Shown here: in pieces, positions 37,701-49,700 of the stretch | Layout of the letters: each line of letters begins with the position of its first letter | Numbering within the stretch: the first letter of the stretch is position 1 | Origin: Ceriagrion tenellum | Taxonomy: Eukaryota > Arthropoda > Insecta > Odonata > Coenagrionidae | NCBI GenBank assembly: GCA_963169105.1 | Contig: OY720637.1 | Span: 59,046,964-59,110,963 of the forward strand | Reading direction: 5' to 3' | Length of the DNA: 64,000 nt | Position numbers and translations under genes: made by a program | Notes under the pieces: model-generated | Told to the model about the DNA's origin: nothing | Databases searched by the model: none | What the model saw: the letters and a program-made list of their open reading frames with translations, nothing else

Positions 37701-40700
37701 TTTGGTGATACAGTAATGGTGATTAGCACAAAAGACCAATGGGTCTAGGTACCCCAGGTCCTCCTTGGAGGAACTCCACCCAACTTAAATCTAATCACCT
37801 TAACCTTAAGGACAACCTTAACCAATTTAAGAACAAGGTACATTCACTGTTATTAAAAGTGCTATTATGATGTAAATGAATTTCTGGCAGCAACCAGGTA
37901 ATTTGTAAGATCAATGTTGTGAATAGTTTTTAGTATCTTGTATTGTTGCTGTTTTATATTGTATACCAAATGTATGCCCATGTATATACTTGACTTGCCC
38001 TAAATCTACTTAACCCTCTTAGTGCTGACCCCTGCCAGCGGTTCTAGTGAGAAATGCGGAGGGTAACTAGAATGAAATGTATCACTGTAGGAAAATAAAT
38101 ATTATAAAGTTATTGTTTAAAATATCCATATGCAGTATTTCTTATTGCGTATGCATTGAATTAGGTAATAATAAAAAAATGCTTATACTTCATACAAAAA
38201 ATAAATGTAATTATATTTGCGTTTCGTTCTTCGTTCGTTACATACTGTGCCACATATTTCTCCATAATTCTTTTGATAGCTGGTAGCAAAGAGATAGGTC
38301 TGTAGTTTGCAATAAATATTATTATATTATTATTATTAGTTATTCGTTAGATACTGTGCCACATATTTCTCCATAATTTTTTTGATAGCTGGTAGCAAAG
38401 AGAGAGGTCTGTAGTTTGCAATAAATATTATTATATTATTATTATTATCCAATCCGTATAAAGAATAGTTATTTTTGCACCCACACACGTAGCAATATCA
38501 AATGGAAATTACTCTAGAATATCATTTAGCCGGTATTCCATGATTATGACAATCAGTCTCTCAACCTCCCTAGATATCAGTCCTCCAACAAATACTCCCC
38601 AAGTTTCTGTTCAACCTCTGTATACGTATTTAATCCATGCATGTCCCTTGCTAATTGGTTAAACAATCTAGGTACAATCTAGGTTTCTTAAGAAATTCGT
38701 TAGATACTGTGCCACATATTTCTCCATAATTTTTTTGATAGCTGGTAGCAAAGAGATAGGTCTGTAGTTTGCTAAATCTTTGTAGGAGCCTCCTTTATAA
38801 ATAGGTCTAACTAATGCAATTTATGAAACTAATGAAATGTCTCACTGTAGGAAAATAAATATAATAAAGTTATTGTTTAAAATATCCATATGCAGTTTTT
38901 CTTATTGCGTATGCATTGAATTAGGTAATAATTAAAAAATGCTGATACTTCATACAAAAAATAATTATAATTATATTTGTGTGCAAAAGTTAAACGATAC
39001 TTTGCCTATGAGCCGATATATCGGCCCGCCGCACTAAAAGGGTTAAGTAGATCTGTGGGGCCAATAAATATTATTATATTATTATTATTATCTAATCCGT
39101 ATAAAGAATAGTTATTTTTGCACCCACACACGTAGCAATATCAAATGGAAATTACTCTAGAATATCATTCAGCCGGTATTCCATGATTATGTACCATGTC
39201 ACTATTTTACCATCATGTATTTTGGCCAGGTAATTAGAATATTTCTGATCTGTACTGGAATTAGATCAGAGTCCTCTGTATGGTGGAGGACTGGCATCAG
39301 GCTCATCTTTATTCGTTCCCCTCCCCCACACCCTCCCCCACCTTCCCTAGTTATACTCAATGAGGACCCCAGAGGTGAGACCTCCTTAAATATCTAGTTC
39401 CTCTGTATCCACCAAAATTGCTATGAGAATGAGAAAGCCTGGGTAGCATAGCAATCTGTGCATTGGCTCAGCATGCCAAAGGTTCATTTCCCGGTAAAGA
39501 TTGATTTTTTCTGATGGCAATTTCAACTCTTTGGTGCAACATCTGCCTTGCGGTATGTGACAACAGGCGATAAAAATTTGTCATTTTTACATTGAATATG
39601 TATGTCAATTAATGCTATGACTTTAATCATTTTGTGAAACAGGAAGGTTCAAGAAAGAATGTTTAGAAGGGAAAAGAAAATCAGGGAGATAAATGCCAAA
39701 GTGGAGAGACTATATAAGGAATCTTGTTATGAAGATGTAGGTGTTGCAGAGGATGATGAAGGAAGAGCTGGAAAGAATTCTGGTGAGGGAACCACATTTG
39801 ATAATTTTAGTATTATAAAACATAAAATCCTTAGAATTGATCACCTGTCTGAGTAAATCAGAGGGTAATTTCAATAGATCATATGCCCCTGATATATGTT
39901 TTCTTCTTCCCTAGATCATCATATTGTTAATGACCAAAGTAATGACCTATTTTCTTAAAAGTTATTCATTAAGCTTTGAGATGTACTATTGTTAATTATC
40001 TTATGGCTAATGGTAGCTAAACAAGGCTATGTCCCTGATAAGAAATAATATTGAGGTCCTTGGCCAAATTGGATTGCCTTTGCCTTGTTAGCATTGACAT
40101 CACACTAGGTATTTGATATTATCCAGCATAAGTCATAACCCCTTGCACAAATGGCTGTTATTGAATAAAAAAATGAAAAAAGAATTTTTAACCATGCTTT
40201 TCTAAAAAAACATTGAAAAATCTAAAAAAAAAGAAATATCTTAACATCATACTAAAAAATTATATTTTTTCAAGTGAATGAAAATTTAGCCTAGTACTGG
40301 AAATGATCAAATTCATTTCGAAGAAATTGGCCACAAAATGAAAAGACCACAGCGAAGAGCGTGGGGTGCTCTTTCATAATCGATAGCAACATAAATTCAT
40401 TAAATATGAAGATTTTAGTATTCAATGGAATAGAGGGCTTCAATATACAATTTATGGAAAATTTTTAAATGAACTTAAGTTGCAAAATATAAATTAGGTT
40501 GTACCCCATGCTTTTCGTAGTGGTCTTATCGTTGTGTGGCTAATTTCTTTTAATTGAATGTAATTATTTACATTACTAGGCTAAATTTTCATTCACTTTA
40601 GAAAATATTATTTTTTTCTTCTTTAGTATGATGTTAAGATATCTCTCTTTTAGATTTTTTAATATGTTTTTAGAAAAGCATTCATAAAAATTCTTTTTTC

Positions 40701-43700
40701 ATATTAAAAAAATTTTTTTTTTACTTTTTAGTCCTAGTTAATGAAATGTTTAGTAGCTGTTTGCAAGTTCTTTTAAACACATTTCACTAACTAGGACTAA
40801 AAAAACTAGGATTTCTTTCTAAAAAAATTAACCAGGTTGTGGAATGGATGTGACGAGTCTGCAGAGTCACACAGCACAGAGCCACACAACACAAAGTCAA
40901 TAATAGGTACATATAATATTCAAATATTATGCACATTTTATACCATGCCATAGGTATTATATGTGCATATAATGTGAATATAAATGGTATAATGTCCCCA
41001 TAAATCCCTAATATATGCACATAATATGCAAAATCTAGACAATGAATGGAATGATATATTGGGTGCGTGATATTTAAATATTATCCATTCTGAGCTCAAG
41101 TAGAGGGTGTAGGGCATTTTTCTGTATTTAGATTGGCATTATACCATGCATATGCAAATAATATTAGCACAGGATACATATATATATATATATAGCACTT
41201 TTAGCCCTGAATTATGCCATGCATATGCAAATAATATTCAAATTAATAAAAAGATTGTTCTCTAGGACAAGGATATCAATGTTAAACAAAAATAAGAGAG
41301 CACGTAAAAAACTTTGCAGCTAACACTACCCAAGAAGAACAAGATTTTTGGATGGGATTAATGGAAGAAAGGCCTATATAGAACTGAAGATAGAAATTGT
41401 GCGATATATACATATCGCACAATTATAGTTATATAAGGTTTAGCAGTCGTAAAAGAGCAGTTGGAATAGTACTTTCATGAAAGCGCACCTTAACCAGTAG
41501 ATTATTTGATTTGGATTTGATATACAATTCACAGCTACAAAAAATGAGAAAACATAGTCATTATTTTATCCATATTTATTTAGTGAGAATCGTCTACAGA
41601 TCTCAACAAATTATCTACAAGAATCTGGGTTTCTTCTACCGTGGTCTTTCTTCCTCTGGCATTCCTCAGCCATTTCTTAATTTCTCCATTCACAATGATG
41701 GGGTCATATTTCTCAACATGACAGTGGTACCTGCCTTTACAGCCACTGAAAAAAATGCAATCGAAAACTGAGTTAAAATTACACAAACCTATACAAATCT
41801 AGTTGCATGAATTGATTTGAAAAAACTTCAACCACAAGTAAAAATCAGGATAGTGTAAATAGAGTTATTCATGACTTTTTGATTTAGTTAACAACATCAA
41901 ACTATAAGTAGCAACCATTAACAAGTAAAATGTAACAGAACATACCATGAAGTTCCCCGATAAAATTTGAAAAACTTGCCAAAAATGGCAATTTATTTTG
42001 TTTCCTGGGCCAATTAGATAGCGGAAATCAAAACATTCAAGTAATGGTCCACTAATATTTTTTATCATTTATTTACGACCCGGGTTTCGTCACGTAATGA
42101 CATCTTCAGGTACAAATATTATTCCACATGGGTATATATACAAAATCAGGTGCAGAGGAAGGATGGAAAGGGAAGGGGGGGAGAAGGAAAAACCGTTGGA
42201 GTATGGTGTAATGTGTAAGGGGCAGGTAGGAAGGGGTCGGGGAGGGGAGGGAAGCGTTGGGCTGATTGGAGAAAATACCGGGCGGCGGGAAGGGGGGGGG
42301 AGGAGTGGGAGGGGAAAAATAGGAAGAACAAACATACATTTTTCTAAGAAATTTAAAAAATACAATGTATGAACAGGTCAACGGTGATTAGCAAGTCCAG
42401 GCTATCGATGAGAGTACAGTTCAAATGGAGTGAATGGCTCTGTCAGCCCAACACTTCCCCTCTCCTCCCTGACCCCTTCCTACCTGCCCCTTACCCATTA
42501 CACCATACTCCAACGGTTTTTCCTTCTCCCCCCCTTCCCTTCCCCTCCTTCCTCTGCCCCTGATTTTGTATATATACCCAATTAGATAGCCTTGCCAGGT
42601 TGTTTGTCACACTCCTCTCCTAGCTTTTCCTAACCCACTTCGACAGATCCTCGATTTAATTTAAGGACAAATGTAACAAAAGGGAAAAGGAAAATTAATG
42701 TGGCATTGTCTCCCTAGTCATTTCAGCAAGATAACATAGTTTAAAATGTTACACAACTAAGTAGAGGAAACTTATGTGATATTGAATAGAAAAACACAAA
42801 ACGTTATAGCAAAGATACCATGAGGGCATCCCCCAAAAAATAGTGATTGAATAATCGTCAGGAAAGTCCCGTAAGATTTTAAGCAAAAGTATGGCAATAA
42901 GTTACTGACTGTAAAATCAAAGACGTGGTGATATGTGGCCCCCTAGATTTGAAATAGTATGAATTTATACAAGCTGAAGTCAGTAAGGACAATTGGAATT
43001 CACAGTGAAAAAATGTAAACAACACGATGAAAGATTAGCAAGCACCCCTACTGAATTGCAACTAGTGTATAATGTTATTAAAAAAAGGGAAATTTTTTAG
43101 GCTAATTATGAGTAAAAATAAAGAGTGAAGGGAAAAAGTTCTATTCCTTACAGTTTATCTTCCAAGATCTTGCAATGAAGTACGGCGTGCTCCGGCATTT
43201 TAGATGTGTATTTCTTTTCTTACCAATGCCACAGGACTGTGCCAATACACAATGCCATCACGATAGCTCACGGAAAGCCGTGGAACTAAGGAGGATTTAG
43301 TGTAGTGCATTAAGGAATATTTGTTGCATAAAATTTTAATATTATGCACAAATATCCGTATGAATATTCAATCTGTTGCTCATCAGAATAAAGGCATGAT
43401 TATTCAATGGGAGTTAAATATTATGAATATTTTATTCTCTTTAATATTGAATATATTCCACATATACGCACGTATACGTGTAAGACTGCGAATAAAGTAG
43501 GCATAATATATTATGCCTACTTGATTCGCAGTCTTATACGATCGAACAGTTTCATATTATTTGCATAATATTCAAATAATATGCACATATTCGACGGAAT
43601 ATTATTTATGATTTATACCGGTCCATTTATTCATCTTTTATACCGTATAAATTTTGTGTGCTGTGTATATAGATAGACCCACGGGACGAGAGTCAGATGC

Positions 43701-46700
43701 TTGACCACTATTCTAACTCAATTCATAAATTTGAGCGAATGAAGTGTTGAGTATGTGGGGTAAAATGAAGTGGTAACCTTTGATCCATGGAAAAGCAAGC
43801 TAAAGAAAAGCATGTTTAAAAGCTAGTAATTAATACGAATGCCCACCTCAGTGAAGCATTTAAGACTATAAATGTCATTTTCTAAGGTTATCTTTTATCA
43901 ACGATTAAGGAGTGAATTAAATTTGAACGAGTGGCCCAAAAAAAACTACACCTATGATGATTATCCCTGCAAATCATCTGGTTCAAGCTGCTGTAGTCTC
44001 TTATGGAATAAAAATCTATTTATTAATACAAAAGCTTTTTACTTTAGATCGACATAAGTTATAGTTGCATATAGTTGTATGTGTTTGCATTTCTTAAATA
44101 GTATACAAAATTATGGATATGTTTCATTATCATTTGGTAAAATTAATGAATTAAAATTTTGATTTACCACAGCTGATATAAGAAAATTCCATAAAGACTT
44201 AAATGAATCCAAGGAGAAGGCAACTGTTTGTGATGGGGTAAATGAATCAAATATATCTGATAATACAGGAGATTTTGTGAGCACATACAGGCAGCTGTGC
44301 AATCAGTAATGTGGCATTAGCATTAAAACACTTAGAACACATTGTAATCCACTGACTGACATATTAGAAGTTTGCAATCTTACAGCAATTATTAAAGGTT
44401 ATCTGATTAAGTATTATGGCCACAAATTACAGGAAATAGAATTTTTATGAACGTACATATTTACAATAGCTACAAACATGTACCATTGTTTTGTTATGAG
44501 TTATTAGTAAATTTGAAGTTTGTACTTATGAATCGCGAACATCACATGATATATTTTCTGATGCTTGAATGCCATATTCAAGCTGTTATTTGAATTCATT
44601 CAAAAGCCTGCCAAAACTGGATAAACTAATAGCCCAGATTTTCAAGCACGTCCTGTGTAAAATGTTTTTACCTTTTTTTTGTTTTAAATATTGTTTTATG
44701 TAAAAGGGAAATTTCCTGTTTATTTTTGCTAAATAAATAAAACAAATAACTGCTAAGTTTTCTACACTTTCTCCTTGTATGATTAATTGTAATCTTTTGG
44801 ATGATGGCATTCATGAACATGGCTGATGAGTAGTAACATTTCTGTCGCTGTTTTTGGAGTTTTTTTATATGAGCTGTGTTGTGTTAAAAATGAAAATTAC
44901 AGCCTGAAGTTAATCCAACAGAATTGCTGCAGATGCTGCAGAGGTGGAAGAGTATCTTATCACTTGCAACAGATACCAAGGAAATTCTTGAAGCAATTTT
45001 CTCCGAGGAAAACAGCCAACCCATTCTGGATACGACTAGCATCTCTGAATGCCAAGCAGCATCAGGTGCAATGGGAAATTATAATATTGTAAGTTATTTA
45101 CTTTTTAATCCCTTTAATGGTCATAAGGATCAGAATAATATATATCATTTTGAAAATAGGATAGACTGATTCCATTTGTTGAGAATTCTGCTGACTGATG
45201 TGGAGAATGTCTATTTAGAAAAAACTGCATTAAGAAGGTACCTATATAAAGGGTGCTCATTTATGACACCAGTCATTTTTTTTGCCATGATATCTCTCTC
45301 TGGTGTATTTCCTGTAGTCTTCTCCATTGTGCTCGCTTAAGTGGCAGATTTAGTTGAAGAGGATGAGAAGATCCTAGCATAGGGACAGGTATCAGCCACC
45401 TCTGCCACTACGTTGGAGATGTGCTAGAACTGGGGTCATGTAAGCGAGACTCCCACTCATAGAGATAGGCCATTCTGAATATTAACATGGTAATATTTGT
45501 TATCATTACCACAGTATTTTTCATGATTTACCACAACCCCTGAAAATTTCCATAATTTTTGGTGATACTCACCTCTGTGTAAGATACTTTTCATACTGAT
45601 ATTTTCCAAACATATTATTTTAAGCAGAGTCCATATATTTCATTCCAGCTTATTTATCAATAAAGGCTCATACAACTCATTTGTCAAAGAATTTTCAGAA
45701 TTTTACATCTGGAATATTTGTGAGGCTACCATATGAGTGGTTTAAAACAAAATTTCTCATATTATGACAGAATGCTAAATTGTGCAAAAGCTGCTGTATT
45801 TGTTTTTAAATGTCATTTATTTCAAATATATTATAGAAGCAATATTGATGGGTCAAATTTCGTTAACTCCTAATTATTGCTATTGGCTTTTCTTTTAAAT
45901 CCTTATTTAGCTATGAATTGCAGAACATTGAAAATTAAGGTAATTTTTGAAAAAAAATAATTAAGCTCTGTTATTTACCTCAAATGAACATTATGGTAAT
46001 TTACATATGTTTATCCCCTTGAAATCGATAGTTGTGGCAACATTAGTAGGTCTTATGAATGTACCAAATTTGCCAGTGTTGAGGACATGGTTATTTTTTT
46101 AAATCTGATAAGGTTATCAAATTTGAAACCCATATTCAAGGCATCATCCTTAGTTCTATGCTAAATCACCGGAAGGGTCAGCAGCACTTCACAGTGACCT
46201 CAAGTCTTTTATATGACCTATTATTAACTAAGAGAATTTATTTCATGTCGCGTATAGACTGGAATTAAGGATCAATCAAGAAGTAAAAAAATACTTACAT
46301 ATTTAACCCATCAGCTGCGGCAGCTAGATTGCAAGTTTTCCGCTGTGTGCAGGAAATATTTGAAGGAGGCCAGTCCTTCTTTTCCACCACGAGGCAAAGA
46401 GCAGGTAGAAGACCTTGCAATCCCCTCCAGACCCTTTTCCCGAGGTTTCGCGGAAAGGATCCCACCCAATAAGGGACGGATTAGTGGATATCAGTTAAAT
46501 TGGCCAAATTTTTTATCTGCGAAAATCTGCAAAATAAGTTTTATATGAAGTTTGTTCGTAATTTACTGTTTAATTTGATACCAAACATCAAGGAAATCTA
46601 TTGATTTTTACTCACATTGCACTCTGGTAAGATTACCAGAGCGTATTTAGAGGAAAAAGTTTAGTAGCTCATGGCAATGGAATTAGACCGCTGAGGAGCG

Positions 46701-49700
46701 AGGGAGGGACTTGTTCGGGTAGGAAATGAAGATTGTCAATTTTCCCTCAAGAAAGAAAGAGTTTGGGCAATAAAGATAAGAAGGGGCTCAGGGAGCAGGT
46801 AAGAAGAAAGGGTCGAACGTACAAGTAAATTTTTTTCTGCAGTTGCCCGTACATACATACAAGTATGTTCCCTGCAGCTGAAGGGTTAATAGAGTTAGTT
46901 TGTAATATAACCTTGTGACACACGAAACTGAATTCGTAGACACTGTATTGAACTGAGGCAAAACTGAGGCTAGACTGAGTACTAGACTCAGACAAAGAGA
47001 ACTAGACTGAGGCAAAACAGGGTCAACAAAAATTAAATAATGACAAACACAGCCTTTGAAATGGATCACTTCTCCCAAAATGGAGCATATATTGCATTAA
47101 ATAAGAAATTAAGAAATATGCTCTTGGGTGAAATACCATGATACAAGTATGGAGCATTCTAGAACAAAATCAATTTGATGAGAGCAGCAGTGAGGTCCCT
47201 TTCAGTGGCCAGGGAAATGCAGGGAGCCTTGTAGTGAAGGTGACGCCAGTCACAGAGCAAGAGTCCCCTTCCGTGCTGAGCAGGTCTGGACCCAAAAGCA
47301 TGGGAAGTCTTGGAGAGAGGAGGATGTGGAAGAGAGGGGAAGTATTGTTGCCCGTGGTGATTGGCTAAGATATCCCCGTATTGCTAGTTCACGATTCACA
47401 CCAAAGTTACAGGGGGCCTTACTAGAATTCAGGCCATAAAAATGATCCACTGGAACAACCACAGCCAAACGATCTGCGAGTCAAGTGATGAGGGAGTCAG
47501 AAATCAGTTGTTATGTAAACCATAGTTACTGCTTTTTGGGGGTCAGCTATATTACTTTCTTGCTGTCAGCGGGGTTGATCCAAGTTTTCATCATTCTCAC
47601 CCTCCAGCTCAAAAGTGAATATAAGTTTTTGTGTTAATTCACTTTAGGCTGAAGGAGCAAGCTCAGAAGTGTCCCTATTGAAGTATATTAGTGACCTACA
47701 CAGTAAGTTGGAAGCATTACATCCAGAATTGAAAGAGGGCCAGATTAGTGAAACCTTGAGTACATGGGAATCCTTTTGCCAGAAAGAAAAGCTAATCAAG
47801 TCAGATTTGATCCAAATGGAGTCTAAATTGGAAGATGAGTTTCTCAAGGTTATCTCCCTCACCAGGAGTGATACAGTAGAAGGTAAGTGGATAATTTTGG
47901 ACATTGATATCCACACCATAATGCAAGTGTATTCAAAGCCATAAGTGTATTTCAATAAAGATGTAACTGATGGTGAAAGAATGCTAAGAGTGTTAAGTGC
48001 TTAGAGAGGATTCATATAGACATACCCATCTTCTTCTGCTAAGATTGCTTATTAGGTACTCCTAATGGTGCAAAATAAAACCTCCTTTCAACAACCAGGG
48101 TCTTTGCCCCTCGCAGTTTTACCCCTTACTTCATTTCATGAACACCCTGAAAGCCTATTAGGTAGGCGGAATGAACGAGGGCATTTGGTATTTGGCAACC
48201 TCAAATATTCCCAGTGAAGATTGGGATTCAGCAGTATGATAGTAAATAGACTTCATATTATGTAAGATCTGATACTTTCCTAACAAATAACAGAAGTGCT
48301 GCTCTTTTGGTTTATTGCTGTCTTTAAAATTTTTTTGCAACAATTGTGTTCGGTTGTGGCTCCCTTGTGAAATCAATTCTCCATTGTATTGCCATCTTTG
48401 ATGGACGGAAAGGGATCAAGATCTAGTTCTTTCTTATCCTTCACAATTGCCATGAGAATTAAGAAGCCTGATTAGCATAGTGGTCTGTGAATTGGCCTGG
48501 AAAGCCAAAGTTCTGTGGTTTGATTCCCAGTCCAGGCCAATTTTTTTTCTCTTGGCAATTTCAACCTATTTCACCACAGTATTTGTGGCGGGCTTGAATA
48601 CATACCGGCTTAAAATAAATGCTGAAATATTTTCCAGCATGATCAAAAATTTGAGAGTAGTGTATGACTCATGTCTTGTCAGGTTCTCTGTATGAATAGA
48701 TGTTTTTGCTTAATACAGCTTCAACATTGTAACGATCCCCCCATTACTAATAAGAACCCATGCTCATTATAATACATATATGCATAGACAAATAAAACAT
48801 TTCACATGCCATCAACACAACAACAAACATTTATTAGAAGTAAGGTTAAGTTTTAAAACACAAATGAGCTCAAATGTGGTTTTGAACTATTATTAGGCCC
48901 AATTTACCAATGTAACTGAAATTATTCCAATTTCACAAATATAAATAGTATCTCTTGAATGATCAATTACCAGTTAAGCATGCGAGTCCTTTCTTTTAAA
49001 TTCAAATTCTCTTTTTTTGTAATTTACAATATTTGTTAGCGAGACTTTTCATTCAGATTCAATCACTCTTATTATCGTGGTTTATATAGCCATTTGGCTG
49101 TAAAGGTTCCTTTAACGTATTTTTTGTTCACTATACCACTTTTCGTAATTTGGATCTCTGGTATCTCCATATGTAACCTATCCTTTCTCTGTCCCTCCTC
49201 CATTGACTGGGTGGTGCGTCGTCATGCTACTGGATCCCATCATAATATATCTGCCACTACTTCCACAGACTCTCTGAGATGCTTTGATAAATACCCCTTC
49301 TTTGGGAATACTTATATATTGAAATCTGCCCACTGCACACTACTGTCTCTCCAGATCTCTTCATGTTTGCCCTTTCAGCGTCCTTCTCCTAAGGTCGACT
49401 CTCGACGTCCCTAGCTTCCTTCTGTTGCCTGTTTATTTCCCTGCATGTCCTTAGTTTTTCTCTGTTGTGTATTGATTTTATCTGCGCGTCCAAAGTTTCT
49501 GTTTTGGTAAAATTGACCTTTCTTACGCATCCCTCGTTCCGTATTGTTAACATACAAATGACCATCTTATATTACTATTTTCTTTAATTTTAATAATCTC
49601 TTGGGCCTCAGGATAGCCGTTTGGTTACAACATCATGCCTTGTCAGTTTCATGACATGAATATGTGTTTTTGCTCAATGAAGCTTTCAGGATGCAAATCG

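Noticed and set aside
41865..42068. Upstream exon for the minus-strand candidate at 41582
   Set aside because: Its donor (after ATG, phase 0) does not fit the phase of the 41755 acceptor, and joining gives an immediate stop.
42097..42563. Overlapping ORFs of 61-91 codons on both strands
   Set aside because: They are frames through the purine/pyrimidine-rich inverted arms of the Penelope-like insertion; low-complexity and mutually overlapping.
47138..47368. Extra HAUS6 exon
   Set aside because: Exons 7 and 8 already join in phase 0; this frame lacks fitting acceptor and donor sites.
48480..48695. 71-codon ORF
   Set aside because: It starts in a tRNA-derived SINE (A and B boxes inside it), so it is not a gene.
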